The notes beneath the pieces are model-generated. The model saw nothing but the letters and a program-made list of their open reading frames with translations. It was not told the DNA's origin and did no database searches. Shown one piece after another: positions 23,083 through 34,519 of a stretch of DNA of 63,046 bases (position 1 is the stretch's first letter; each line of letters opens with the position of its first letter). A program made the translations under genes and the position numbers. The stretch comes from Diplocarpon mali. Taxonomy: Eukaryota; Ascomycota; Leotiomycetes; Helotiales; Drepanopezizaceae. The stretch lies in NCBI GenBank assembly GCA_024741835.1, contig JAENRP010000200.1, positions 14,564-77,609 on the forward strand, read 5' to 3'.

Positions 23083-23838
23083 TCGAAACCAAGGCTCTCT
23101 GATCTCGACGAGAGCTTAAACCTTGTCTTCACGGAGTACCTTGGTAGTAACGTTGAAGAATCGCCTTAGGCCTAACTTGAATTTTTGATCTTAAGCTACA
23201 AGCGCCTTTCTATATAATTACGACTATTTATTTGATTATTTGTAAAGCTTCTCACTAGTTATTAGCGTCTATTTAGCCCCAAACCTTCTTAATAACCTAC
23301 ATTAGCTTAGCAATATATCCTTTTCCTTTATTCTTCGTTTAAATACTTTAAGCTGCCTTTTTCTTTCACAAAAGTATTAGTAAATTATTTCCTGGGTTAC
23401 GAGTATATATTATTAACCAACCCGAAATACTAGGAAAAGGTCGAAAGTAGAGGGTATATATATATAAGGGTAAAGAAAACTTTCATTATATAGTCAAGAT
23501 TGCTTATATCTGCTTTGAAACGCCTAAGAATATGCGTTTAATGTTAAAGAGACTTAATCTTAGCTTAAAACCTCCTGACAGAGCTGGAAGTTCGTAGGAG
23601 ATACTGCGTCTATGTGTTGGGTCGTCGTCTCCCTCTCCCGGCTACTGGCACCTTCTTGGCTAAACCCAGGCCGAGACTTTGAAGGAATAGCGAGTTTATA
23701 TATATTACATTGAGATATTTGTGGATTACTTGTGTATATATAATATCAAGTTATTTTTGTATTACTGATGTGTGAGAGTATATATCTATATATAAGAAAA
23801 TGTCATTATTCTTTTAATATTGTATTGAGCTATTTGTG

Positions 23839-23915
23839 NNNNNNNNNNNNNNNNNNNNNNNNNNNNNNNNNNNNNNNNNNNNNNNNNNNNNNNNNNNNNN
23901 NNNNNNNNNNNNNNN
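23839..23915. other. Assembly gap (77 N)
   Basis: A run of N bases lies at the start of the AT-rich compartment, flanked by low-complexity TATATA-type sequence that probably defeated assembly. Confidence 0.99.
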
Positions 23916-25157
23916 TTACAAAGAACCGATGCATTCGATCGTACATGTCAGCAAAGCAGTCTCAAAAACGCCAAAGACGAGTATAAGAACACGAAGCGAC
24001 GGCGGGCGGCCCAGGTATTATAGTCTAAGATGTGTAGACAGTTACCCTTGTCTCCTATGAAGTGCTATACCCAAAAAAGGAAAGATGGAGCGCGATGCTG
24101 AGGCCTCGTTGAGCATCTCAAAATCGCTTCCCAATACATCTTGGCGATCCGGCTTAGATACAACAGCGTCGAGACGTGGTAAGGCGAGATTCGTAGTTGA
24201 AAAGAAAGAGATATAATAGGCGGGAAAGATAAAGCTTTAGTAAGATAATCAGAGTCGAGTCCTACAGAACCAGAAATTCACACTATAGATCAGCCATTCA
24301 TGCGCACAAGAGTAGGTCTGTAGCCAGGCGATCCAGCTCAGCCATCCTGTGCTCAGAGCTCCAGGAGGTTCAGCCTGATAGAGCCAGGCCACTTATTTTC
24401 AGGTCTCGAGAACGAGACCGCAATCTCGGGATCTTGCTGCGGCCTCCAGGACAGGTTTGCAGAACTGGGACGCGCCAGGCCGGTTTCGCGGGTTGATGGC
24501 GCAAAGCAGATGCTCGGACTCTAACAGACGTCGGTTTTCAGAATCACGCCACGATTCGACTATTTCTGAAGGTACTTAAACAGCGCCCCCCCCCCCCTTT
24601 ACCCCCCCCCCAGACCGAAAGTGGTGATTCCGGGGTATTTGTACTGCTGAATGAGCCCTGGTGAGGGGTGCTTGCTTGTGACGAGTAGGCATTGTTGATG
24701 GTCAGGCCTCTAGCAAGGCCGGTTTTTCTGAAGGGCGGGCCCTACATTTTTCGACAGAATTGGAGAATCTGTGATAGCACTGGTACAACTTCCTAGTGAT
24801 ATGGTCTGGAGCCAGAGACACAGCCCGCCTTCTGCGGCTGATGACCAAAGCATTTTCTTTCTATTTTTCTTCTATCTCGGGGGGAATTTGAAGAGAATAA
24901 ATTGACTCTTACTAAGATCACATTTAAATTTCTAGGGCTTGGCCAGCCAGATTCAAGCCCCCCTGGCCTGTAATCATAAACTATGAGAATCTTAGCACGA
25001 AATCGTAGATATTGAGAAATTATATAAAGCATACAAGAGTCCCAAGTATTTGGATGAAATTTGTGGAGAAATATCTCAACTACTGCTATAGCTCTCTAAC
25101 AGCGTTGCATCTCACCTGTTCTGGTAGCGCTTCCTAGCGTTGACAGATTAACTGTAG

Positions 25158-25549
25158 CTAAGTTGCGTACGGTAGAGGGGCTCGCAGGTGGAGTTGAAGA
25201 AGCTCGCTAGCCGATCGCAGTTCAAAAACATCAAGCATCGGTATAAATAGCCTTGGAATGGATGTGGAGTATAATTGCTTGCCTCGAAGAACCTTCCTCT
25301 CGTATGGTTCTAGGTTCTCGAAAATGCTATTCCCTAGCAACATGATGCCAAGCTCTGTAGTTGACCCCAAAAGCTTCTCGATCTCCTCGTATCTTGTTGG
25401 GTAGCAACTATGCAACAGATGGAAATATACGCAGTCGTAGCCTTCAAGGTAAACTCGCAGATCTTGAATTCGTCTCTGCAATGGCTAGGTAATCTCTCCA
25501 CGGCGATCTCGGGGCCAAACAGGTAATATATCTCCAGCAATGATAGCAA
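25158..25549 (-). pseudogene. Broken ORF of unknown family
   Basis: Two overlapping minus-strand frames seem to be parts of one reading: LLEIYYLFGPEIAVERLP at about 25540-25485, then, after a shift, RRIQDLRVYLEGYDCVYFHL and ERKVLRGKQLYSTSIPRLF down to 25158. Protein-like composition persists across the shift, suggesting a frameshifted gene fragment. Too short a distance separates the frames for an intron. I do not recognise the family. Confidence 0.25.
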
Positions 25550-25810
25550 GCGATGGCTATGGCGTGGCGTGGCGTTTGCACCATATACGCGTGCTTGATT
25601 AGGCTCTGCACCGTGTGGAGCTCATTAACCGATCGAAGACGAGCCGATTTATCGCTCGAGCTCTCGAAGCCAGTTGCTGTTGCGCCAGCTTAGGCTTGAG
25701 CTGTACCATTCCCGAGTTCAGCTTTTAATACATAATCGCAGGCCGCCTAAGTGCTGAAATTTTCGAGTTAAAATCGCGCTGCTCTTGCATCACTAAGGCT
25801 GGCTATTCTT

Positions 25811-25972
25811 TGTTAGAAATATATAAGGTACGGAGATTACCGCACGGAACGGAGGCTAAGGCTTAGTAAGCCTACCTTGTATATATACTACTTTAGCTCT
25901 CTAGAATTATAATCTATATCTTTCGATTCTATTATAGTAGCAATTCCTAGAATTAATTAATAATTCAATCAA
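25811..25972 (+). repeat. Candidate 5' LTR of copia element C
   Basis: The segment starts TGTTAGAAAT and can be closed at ...TTCAATCA, about 150 nt before the gag start, giving a TG...CA unit of about 162 bp. No second copy exists in the window, so the boundaries are provisional. No clear primer-binding site was identified after it. Confidence 0.35.
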
Positions 25973-26122
25973 CCTCTTCAATTGGAAAGAACTCTTGAAC
26001 CTGCTTCTTAGTAAAATACAACTATATAATACCTCTTTATATACCCCTATATATATATACCTTCTTCCCCTTTTTACCCCTATTTTTTCACCCCTTTTTT
26101 CAATAACCCTAATTTAATTAAA

Positions 26123-27926
26123 ATGATTGAAAAGACTATTAAGAATAATAACATTAAGATCAAGCTTAATTAGTCTAACTATTAGGAATAGGAACTAGCT
26201 ACTATTTAAAACTTAGCTATAAATGGCTATCTCTAATAGGCCATCGGCCCTATTCCTTCGAAATCTGCTAAATCTAAAGGTAAATAAGAGAAGAAGAACT
26301 AAGAGGCTATAGCTACTATAGCTAAAGGCCTTACCCTTAGTCTTAATAGGAAGTATCGCAGCTAGATTATAGTCGATAACGCTTACGCTTTTTAAAACGC
26401 TTTTAAAAAAGGAGAGAGCAAACTTATTAAGAACTCTAAGACTTATATAAACTTGATTAAGCAGTTTAATAAGGCTAAGTATATTCCCTACTTTAAGTTG
26501 TTTAATAACTACGTTCTATAACTCAAGAGTATTTAAGCTCTCTTCTAAGGCTATAGCAACCCTTTTAATAATACCTAAATGAAAAAGCAATTGCTTAATA
26601 GTCTTTTAATAGTTAGAATATAGAGTTTAATCATAATCAACTTTAAAACCTCTCTTATAACCTTATAAGAGATAATCGTTGCAATTCAAAAGTATAAAGT
26701 AATATATAGATAAGAGCTAAAGGTGGCGCTTATAGCTATATAGATAGCTGCGTTAATCGCTAAGGCCTACCTTATAAGAGAAGGAGGCTGCGATAAAGGC
26801 AAAGATAGAGGTAAAGGCAGATATAGAGGCAAAGGTAATAGAGGAAGAGGAGGAATATAATAAAGAGGAATATAAAAGGGAGAAAGAGGAGGGAAGTATT
26901 ATAATTATAGCAAATTTAGCTATTAGAAAGTAGAGTACTAGTCGAAGAAGAGAGAAGGAGATAAAGCCAAAGCTTAGATAGCTAAAGATAATACAACCTT
27001 ATCTATCTACTCTTATTCTTTAATACGTAAAGTCGCTATAATAATAGAAGCTATTAAAATAGCTCTAAGCTTAAAAGCAGATCAGCCTTCTTAAAAAGTA
27101 GACTCTAGTACTATAAGATACTTCTTTAAAGTATAAAACGATTTTATTAAAATTAGGAAGTGGAATAACTTAAAGTAAGTTAGAATAGCAAACGGCGCGC
27201 TTTTAGAAGTAATTAGCTATAGAGACTATATAATTAATAATAAACTAATATTATATAACGTATAGTACATTCTATTATTTGGCAATACTCGACTTATATC
27301 AGTCTTAAAGCTTAGCGATAATAATATTACTATAATCTTTAGTAAAGGAGAGGCAAAAGGGTATTAAAGCGATAATATAGTATTTACTATACTATAGCTT
27401 AATAGATTATTCACTTTATCTCAATCGTATACTACTATTACAACTAAAGCAGATAAAAAGGCTATAAACCTTAGCCTTATATAACCTTTAGAACTAATTA
27501 ATATAGAGACGATACTGCAAAACTCAAATAAAACGGATTCAAAGCTCTTTTATAAGAGACTAGGTCACTTTAACTATATTAAGCTAAAGAAGCTAGTCGA
27601 CGACAACTATAGCTTGAATATAAAAGCTCGAATTACTCTTAAAGGAGAGAGAAACTGCGAAAGCTGCTTAATAGGCAGAATAAAGGAGCAATTTAATAAG
27701 AAAACAGATATAAGAATAGATAAGATTTATAGAAGACTCTACGCCGATATATTAGGAATACTACTGCTATCGATTAAGGGGTATCGCTACTTCCTATTAG
27801 TAGTAGATGACGCCTGCAGATGCTATTAGATAAGGCTACTAAAGAATAAGAGCGCCGACGAGATATAGCTAAAAATCAAAGACTTAAAGAAGCAATTAGA
27901 GATAGAGAACTCTACTTTGGTAGTAT
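26123..27926 (+). pseudogene. Copia element C: gag and start of pol (integrase), RIP-degraded and interrupted
   Basis: From the ATG at 26123 one reading frame continues to 27926 if TAG/TAA codons are read as the Trp or Gln they replace. A GKGRYRGKGNRGRGG basic segment marks the end of gag. The GAG-pre-integrase region contains YKRLGHFNYIKLKKLV and CESCLIGR, the His and Cys ligands of the integrase zinc domain. The catalytic core begins with LYADILGILLLSIKGYRYF and LLVVDDACRCY. This order (gag, integrase, no reverse transcriptase yet) is that of Ty1/copia. The frame is cut in the integrase core by the LTR of element A2 at 27927; the missing reverse transcriptase should lie beyond the right edge of the window. 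Not functional. Confidence 0.8.
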
Positions 27927-28226
27927 TGTTGGTACGCAGATTCCTATGCAAGAGGCAAGCTGCCCTCGTTCCTAGGGTCATCTTATATAAGCTATATTAT
28001 ATGCGATATAAGGGGTTTCGTATATATTTCGGACGGCTATTCAGCCGGAGGACTTCGGAAGGATATCTATATATAGCTAAGAAGGACTATAGAAGGGAGG
28101 ACATTTATAAGTATAAAGGTACTATCTCAGTTATATAAAGAGAGATAGATATTATAATAGATTCTTTTTAATAATAAGTACTTAACTATATTTATATAAA
28201 TATCGATTACTAATATAAAACCTATA
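27927..28226 (+). repeat. 5' LTR of copia element A2
   Basis: A 300-bp LTR starting TGTTGGTACGCAGATTCC and ending CCTATA (CCTACA before mutation). It matches the LTRs at 28336-28634 (reverse), 42608-42906 (reverse) and 62474-62772 (forward), each 299 bp. A primer-binding site follows. Confidence 0.88.
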
Positions 28227-28335
28227 CTAATTAGTAGTAGTACCTTTACTATAGATAGTAAGGTTATTAAACTAAAGAATTCTTTCTTGATTTAAGGAGT
28301 ACTTAATTGTATTTCTAGCTTACCTTAAATACTAA
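28227..28335 (+). mobile_element. First ~109 bp of the A2 internal region
   Basis: Leader of A2 between its LTR and the insertion point of A1. It ends with ACTAA (28331-28335), the target-site duplication repeated at 42907-42911 where A2 resumes. Confidence 0.8.
28235..28244 (+). other. Primer-binding site of A2
   Basis: TAGTAGTACC here, and TAGTAGCACC in A1 (42599-42590) and A3 (62781-62790), differ from TGGTAGCGCC only by G-to-A and C-to-T changes. TGGTAGCGCC is the Ty1 site complementary to the 3' end of initiator tRNA-Met. Confidence 0.6.
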
Positions 28336-28634
28336 TATAGGTTCTATACCAGTAATCGATATTCATATAAATATAGTTGAGTACTTATTATTAAAAAGAA
28401 TCTATTATAATGTCTATCTATCTCTATATAACTAAGATAGTACCTTTATACTTATAAATGTCCTTCCTCTTATAGTCCCTCTTAGCTATATATAGATATC
28501 CTTTTAAAGTCCTCTAGCTGAACAGCCGTTCGAAATATATACGAAACCCCTTATATCATATATAGTATAGCTATATAAGATGACCCTAGGAATAAGGGCA
28601 GCTTGCCTCCTATATAGGAATCTGCGTACCAATA
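28336..28634 (-). repeat. 3' LTR of A1
   Basis: In minus orientation it starts TATTGGTACGCAG (TGTTGG before mutation) at 28634 and ends at the TSD. A purine-rich tract (minus-strand AAAAGAGAG, about 28644-28652) lies just upstream, as expected for plus-strand priming. Next to the A2 LTR it forms a ~300-bp inverted repeat. Confidence 0.85.
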
Positions 28635-30560
28635 CCAGTAGTACTCTCTTTTGAAAAGACCTTTTTAACTCGCATAAGGAAGTATATAAAACAGGTATAT
28701 AAAAGAGGCAAATCGGTAGCAAATAATCAAATAGTAATAAAGAATAAAATAGCAAAGATAAATAGCTTAATAGTAAAGGCAGATATAATAGGTAATAGAG
28801 ATAGTATATAGGAAGTAGAATAGCAAAGATAAAAGCAAATAGCAAAGAGGGAAAGGAAAGGTATCTAAGTGATAGAAGCAATTTAAAGTCTTTATTCAAG
28901 CCTTATAGTAGTGCGATTATAATCTAGTTGCGTTCTAATAGGTTTAAGACTCTTTATTAAAGAGTTATCTAAAGTTATAATCCACTATGGCTATAAATTA
29001 TAATAATCTATAAAAGGGAAAAGAGGGGCCTTTAAAAAGGCATATATATCCAGCTTCCCTTTTCCTTTGATCTTTTAACTCCAACTCCTACTTCTTATAA
29101 GTAGGTCGATTCCCCCTTTTGCCTTTAAGTTGATTAATCCTATAGTAGATCTTATCTCATATTATCCTATTAATAATATCATTATTATTAGTAAGTGCCT
29201 TAATTATTAGCCGACCTCCTTTAATATATATATTACTAACTTAGATAGTACTTAAATATAATCCAAAGGACCTGCTTAAGGCCTTTTAAGTGCTATACAT
29301 ACGTTATATGCGTATAATATTAAAAAAGGAGGCTAATAAGAATAATACCAGCCATATATGCGTATTTAATACTTTTACTTTTAAGAAGTATAATTACTAT
29401 ATTATATAGCAGGCAAAGTATATCCTAGTAAGTGCCTTCTAATATCCTCTTGCTTTAATAACCTTCGATAGATATCTATTCTAAATACCTATCTAAGCTT
29501 AAGATAAGTATATTATCCTTTAAGATGCTTAAGTTAGCGGCAATATTAAAGCGATCTAAAAGGCAGCTTGAATCTTATTTAAAGAGACTTAGATACAAAT
29601 CTCTATAGTCCTAAAGACTTAAGATACCCTTTAGCTAGCTTAGCTAAATAAAGCTTATGCCCTTTGCTATAATATCGACCTTGCGAATACCTAGCAAGCT
29701 ATAAGTACCTTTAAATCTATCTAATATTAATAATTAATTATTCGCAAGATCTATTACGTACTATCTAAGGTAGCAATACTGCTATTAGGCGTCTTAAGAC
29801 TTAAAGCGCTAAAGTGCTTAGCTCCCTTTAATATATAAAGAGGCTATTTAGCTTAGCTAAAGGCCGCTCTTAAGCTCCTTTTAATAATATCTACTACTAA
29901 AAGGGCAAAGGCAGATAAGTCCCTTTTAAGGGCTCTTTAAAAGGTAAGGATCTAGATCTTAATGATTTAGATAAACCGAATCTAAAGGAGATCGCAGCCG
30001 CTTTTACTTAAGTATAAGCTTAAAAGGAGCAGGCCAACTTAATCGCTATTTTAAGTAGTAAGGCTTCTAAGCCTTAGGGATTTAAGGATCTACGCCTTAG
30101 AAATCCTAATGCTTAAGATAGGTGCTTATTAAAGGTAGAATCGTTAGTAGATCGTTGTTTTTAGCAATATGATAATCGCTGCTTTTGTTGAGATAGGTAA
30201 TACAGCCATCACTCCGATGTATTGTCATATGACCCTACTGCTTAGTCAGTAGGATATTGATACGTATATAGCTATAGGGAAGAAAGGGGTAACCTTCCTT
30301 CCTTAACTCTTACTAATATATCGACCATCGACCTTTAGAAGCCTCCTTAACCTACTGCGCCGACTTACTTAAGCTCAATAGCTTTGCTATAATCCCCTTT
30401 CTCAAGTACTACTTAAGTGATAAAAATGCAAATGCTTATAGGTAAGTAAGAAAAAGATAAAGGAAGGCAGTAATAGCAAGTATAGGAATATATCTCGCAG
30501 TAAAATAAAAAATAATAAAAAAATTGCTAATAGCTCATAATCAAAAAAAATATCAGATAT
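28635..30560. other. Unresolved degraded segment within A1
   Basis: This lies between the 3' LTR and the end of the A1 RNase H. A1 would need only a short untranslated region here, so a further insertion is likely. About 29,170-30,200 reads better on the plus strand, with long stretches open if mutated stops are ignored (for example KCLAPFNIQRGYLA-like, with Q as a TAG). Near 30,120-30,190 a Cys-rich patch recalls a gag zinc knuckle. I could not find its LTRs, target duplication or poly-A tail. Confidence 0.4.
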
Positions 30561-30569
30561 CGTCAATCT

Positions 30570-32310
30570 AAGACCTTTTCAAGTCTGGTTATACCCTAAT
30601 AGGCCTTTGTACCTATCCCTCCTTCTTAATAGTTATCGAATTAGTATCTACCAGTTGCTAAAGGGCCTGATTTGGATTAGCTTTTATTATAGCATCGGCG
30701 GGGTTGCTAGTACTATTGATCCAATATATCTCTATAAGCTCCCTATTCTTATACGATTATCGAATAGCCATTATATTAATTATTAATCGCTTCTCCTTTA
30801 TAGTGCCCAATTTGATAATACACTTATATAAGGAGAGGGAATCTATATATATAACAGTAGGGAAATAGGGTAGACTTAGCTTAGCTATTACTATATCGAT
30901 TGTTATAGCTATAGAAACTAGCATATTAATACCTACTACTATAGTATACAATTCGAAGGCTAGTATAGCTCTTATCACTCTCTTATACTTCGTTAAGCTA
31001 TAGTATAGAATATTGCCTTTTAAAGTAAACTGCGATTCTCCTTCCTCTTTAGTAGCTAGTACAATAATATAGCCGATCTGCGAGCTTAAGTCCTTATTAT
31101 TAGCAAAAGATCTATTAATAAATGCGAATAGTTTAGCGTTTTGCAAATTGATAGCAAAGTAGGTCAGGCCTCTTTTAAGGTTATTTCAAATCTATTTAAG
31201 TCGCTTATTCAGATTCTTTATATCTTAAACTATTGGATCCTAGTATTAGGCTATAGCTGATAAATCGAAGGAAGCTTCTAGCTAGCAGATTGTAGTTAAA
31301 TAAGCTCCCTTTACTCTCTACTCTAGGTATTATTACTTATAGCCCTCTTAAGAAGTATTAACTAGTTCTAGCCTTTAGCCCTAGCCCTTTTATCGCATAT
31401 ATACTATATTCCCTTCTTAAGAAATAATACACCTATTGAAAGCTAGTGATTTAGTACTCGATAGGTATTATATTAGCTTTATAAGGAATCCTACCCTTTT
31501 GATCTTATCCTCCTCCTTTTATAAGAAGTCTGCTTCTCTAAGTATTAAAGTATTATCCGTTTGTATTCCTATTATGCTAAAAAAGAAAGAAGTGCTTAAG
31601 GTTAATAATAGATAGGGGTTATAAGTTGAGTTAACTATATTAAGATTACTATAATAGTACTTATAGTAGGTGTTAAACTAATGATTTCCTAATTCGGGAA
31701 TGCTATAGAGCAGCAGTACCACTTTAAAGACCGTACCTATAGGGAATAGCTTAGCAATATCTTATAAGGGAAATATAAATATATTATATAGTAGCTTCGA
31801 AGCTGCTTAGGTATATACTTATATAATGTCCTATAGGCTGAGAATGCCCTCCTTGCCCTATTCTTTAAAGTGTTCCTAGATTAATACCGAAAGTAATATT
31901 AAAAGGCATTAGCTTGCTTATTAGATAGTTAGGGATTAGGTAATTATACCTTCCTCCTTCTTACCAGTATCGTTCTAGGCCTATACAACTAGGTGTGATT
32001 TCTTAAATAAGTGATCTATCTCCTTCCCTTTTATCTTATCAACTATTCTCGATTTAAAGATCCTTTTACCTTTTACCGCAAGGTCATTTTTATTCATTAG
32101 TATAAATACCCTCCTATTTATTAGCCCTTAGTACTCCTTTAGGCAAGATTGCTAAAAAGGGCGCTTAAGAGTAGTAATCTTGCCTTCTGCCTATAGCTTT
32201 TATAATAGTTCCTAGTCCCTATTCTCCTTCTCTATTAAGAATACCTCCGATTTGGCTATATATAGCTTATTATCTACTTTAAAGGATATCTATATCTTAA
32301 TATTATAGTT
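30570..32310 (-). pseudogene. A1 pol: reverse transcriptase and RNase H
   Basis: On the minus strand from 32310, SFKVDNKLYIAKSEVFLIEK leads into AEGKITT and RPFLAILPKGVLRANK, the N-terminal side of copia reverse transcriptase. The RNase H domain is open at 31146-30757 and contains LFAFINRSFANNKDLSSQIG, GNILYYSLTKYKRV, LAFELYTIVVGI and SLSLYKCIIKLGTI, matching fungal copia RNase H (with Asp-to-Asn change at a catalytic position). It ends with NPADAIIKANPNQALQQLVD-like sequence near 30640. The frame continues directly from the integrase upstream. Numerous TAG/TAA codons replace Trp/Gln. Confidence 0.8.
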
Positions 32311-34212
32311 ATTATTAATTATAAGAAGGCTAGAAATAGGCTTAATAAAAGGAACCTCTACTCTTAGCGATTACTTATAGCTATTAAGTTGCGGCTTAAC
32401 TAAGCGAGAGGACTTTACTTCTTTATTAATATTAATTGCATTCTACTCCCTTTTAATAGTCGTTCGATCTTTAGGTTTAGTTCCTTTAGTTTCCTTTAAG
32501 CAGTTTTCTTTATTATCGATTTTAAATAGGCGTACGCTTATCGACCTAAAGTGCTTTATTCTACTGCTAATATTAACTATATAGGTTTCGTTCTTTAAGC
32601 TTAGGAACTTAAATAGGCCTATTTATCCTTCCTTCTTCTAATATATTAATACTAAGTCTTTTAGCCTTAAATTATAGATATAAGTGGTTTTAAGGCTATT
32701 CCTTATACTTAAAGTATTATTGACCTTGCGAATAGTATAGATCTTCTTAACTTCCTTTATAGCCTTTTTAATTATTATTACCCTTTATTCTACTAATAGA
32801 TTTGGTAGATCTAGTTCAATTAGCCTTAGATATGCCCTAAAAATAAGTAAAGTAGGAATCATCTTATTAGGCCCTACTATATCATTAACTGCTTTAATAG
32901 CTATTTATAGCCTTTTATTATCGCTTAATTAGAGGTATTTAGCTATTATTATCTTAAAGGCATATCTTAAAGGGCGATAATACCGTTCGACCTTACTAAT
33001 AGAATAGTGCGCCTTTATAAGAACTAGCTTAAGGGTTATTCCTATAGATCTTAAAGAGCTTTTAAACTCTGCTAAGTTAAAGTTAATATTATAGTTGTAT
33101 ACTATAAAATCAGGAGGTCTAATATACGTATTTAGCTAAGCCAATTTAAGGGCTTAAAATACTATATCGGCCGAATATACTCTTATTCCCTTTTATAAGA
33201 ACCTTATAGCTTTGAATCCTATCGCTTTATCAATTATATAAAGGGCGTTCCTTTTATCGAATTAAGCAATATTAATATATATAGTATAATTAAAGTCGAT
33301 ATTATCTTATAGCTTAAATCGGAATCTATAAAGGGCGTTAGTATAAAGTTGGTAGTATTAGCATATTTCCCTTACTCTTATTATAATATTAAAATCTATA
33401 TTATAACCGGCTTAGTTTAAAAGGTATTTAAGGCGTTTTACTAAAGGATGTCCGAATCTTTTATATAGCCTTTAGATCTCCATTTCTATTAAATAGTATA
33501 TATTAATTATACCCTTTAAAGTTATCAGAAGTTGCTCTATTATATTAAATAAGAGCTATAAGTACTTATATTTTCTGATAATTAAGTATTTCTCTTTACT
33601 AATTATAAGTAAATTGCGCAAATTATTATATTTAACTCTTATTTTATTAAGTTATTATAAGTAGATTAAAAACAGTATATCTGCCTTTATAATTAAGAAC
33701 TCTATAAGGCCTACCAGTATTTAAATAATTATCTTACCGATTGCATTTTATAAACCTGCCCTAAAGGTAATTTTATACTTTTCAGCATTAAGTAAAGTTA
33801 GAACTGCGTCTTATATATTTTGCAAGGCTTTAAATTAGTTAATTCCTCTTATATTTTTATTTAAAGCGCTTATATTAATTAGGAATCCTTAGAAGAACTG
33901 ATCTATCTATTAGGTTATAAATACCTTAAGGTCTATTTGTATAAGTTTATTAACCTTTATTATTAAAAGGTATTTAGCCTTTTGCTTTTTAAGCTAGTTA
34001 AGTATAATTCTTAAGTTATATTCCTTCTTAAAAGTTAGGAATATTATAATAAAGTTGATATTACTATCCTTAGGGTTGCTAATTGCTTAATCCTCCTCTT
34101 TTAAAGAGGTTTCCTATTTATCCTTATTAGTCCTATTACCTTTTGAATATGCTCTATTATCTTTTTAAGCTAAGTATACCTTATATATTTTATTTATTAG
34201 CTTATAGCCTTC
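32310..34212 (-). pseudogene. A1 pol: protease/pre-integrase and integrase portion
   Basis: Minus-strand reading shows the integrase zinc-binding region (RLYKRFGHPLVKRL and then REICQYYQLY), the core (FDKRNALYIIDKAIGFKAI, DFIVYNYNINFNLAEFKSS, AHYSISKVERYYRPLR) and a downstream domain (KTTYIYNLRLKDLVL). It is collinear with the A2 copy at 60921-62473, but on the opposite strand. At 34212 the frame is cut by G1 and resumes at 40571. Confidence 0.8.
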
Positions 34213-34504
34213 TGTGACGACTGGGAGTGTAACCTCTGCTCGGCACCGATACGTATACGAATCATATAGTAATGCTAATAGAACGTCTTAGTAATGACTT
34301 AGAATTAATAACTACTAAGCCCTAAAGGAGTGGAAGGGCATAGAATATATATATAAAGAAAAGAGGATCACCCGCTTAAGGGGAGCTGAACCGGATGCTA
34401 ACTAGAGGTAACCTAGTTTATAGCTTATACTAAGATTGCGCTAAGCTATAGCCGAACTGGGTACGAACCGGGGTATAACTTATATATAGTAATAATCCGT
34501 TACA
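34213..34504 (-). repeat. 3' LTR of G1
   Basis: A 292-bp copy keeping the unmutated end TGTGACGACTGGGAG on the plus strand. Many CG/CA sites that are TA in the partner LTR are retained here, and the reverse holds at the other end. Confidence 0.9.
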
Positions 34505-34518
34505 TCACCTCCCCTCTT
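34505..34518 (-). other. Polypurine tract of G1
   Basis: On the minus strand, AAGAGGGGAGGTGA directly abuts the 3' LTR. This fixes the transcription direction of G1 as minus. Confidence 0.75.
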
Positions 34519-34519
34519 G

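Larger units (their letters stand above)
23083..25810. other. Transitional region between genic and AT-rich compartments
   Basis: AT content rises at about 23,150-23,838, with many TATA-rich words and near-repeated blocks around 23,690-23,838. A 77-nt gap follows. From 23,916 to about 25,700 the composition is intermediate and contains a C-rich run at about 24,586-24,611. No intact gene is seen; one broken ORF is listed separately. The stretch is probably old, partly mutated sequence at the border of the repeat block. Confidence 0.5.

Noticed and set aside
23768..24060. Open frames running through the 77-N gap
   Set aside because: They exist only because N bases translate as unknown residues; there is no independent evidence.
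27927..28634. Apparent foldback or MITE-like element with ~300-bp terminal inverted repeats
   Set aside because: The left arm is the forward LTR of A2 and the right arm the reverse LTR of A1, as shown by matching 299-bp LTRs at 42608-42906 and 62474-62772 and by the ACTAA target duplication.
28504..28899. 131-codon hydrophobic minus-strand frame
   Set aside because: It runs through the A1 LTR and a low-complexity purine/pyrimidine repeat, so the Leu/Tyr-rich product is a composition artefact.
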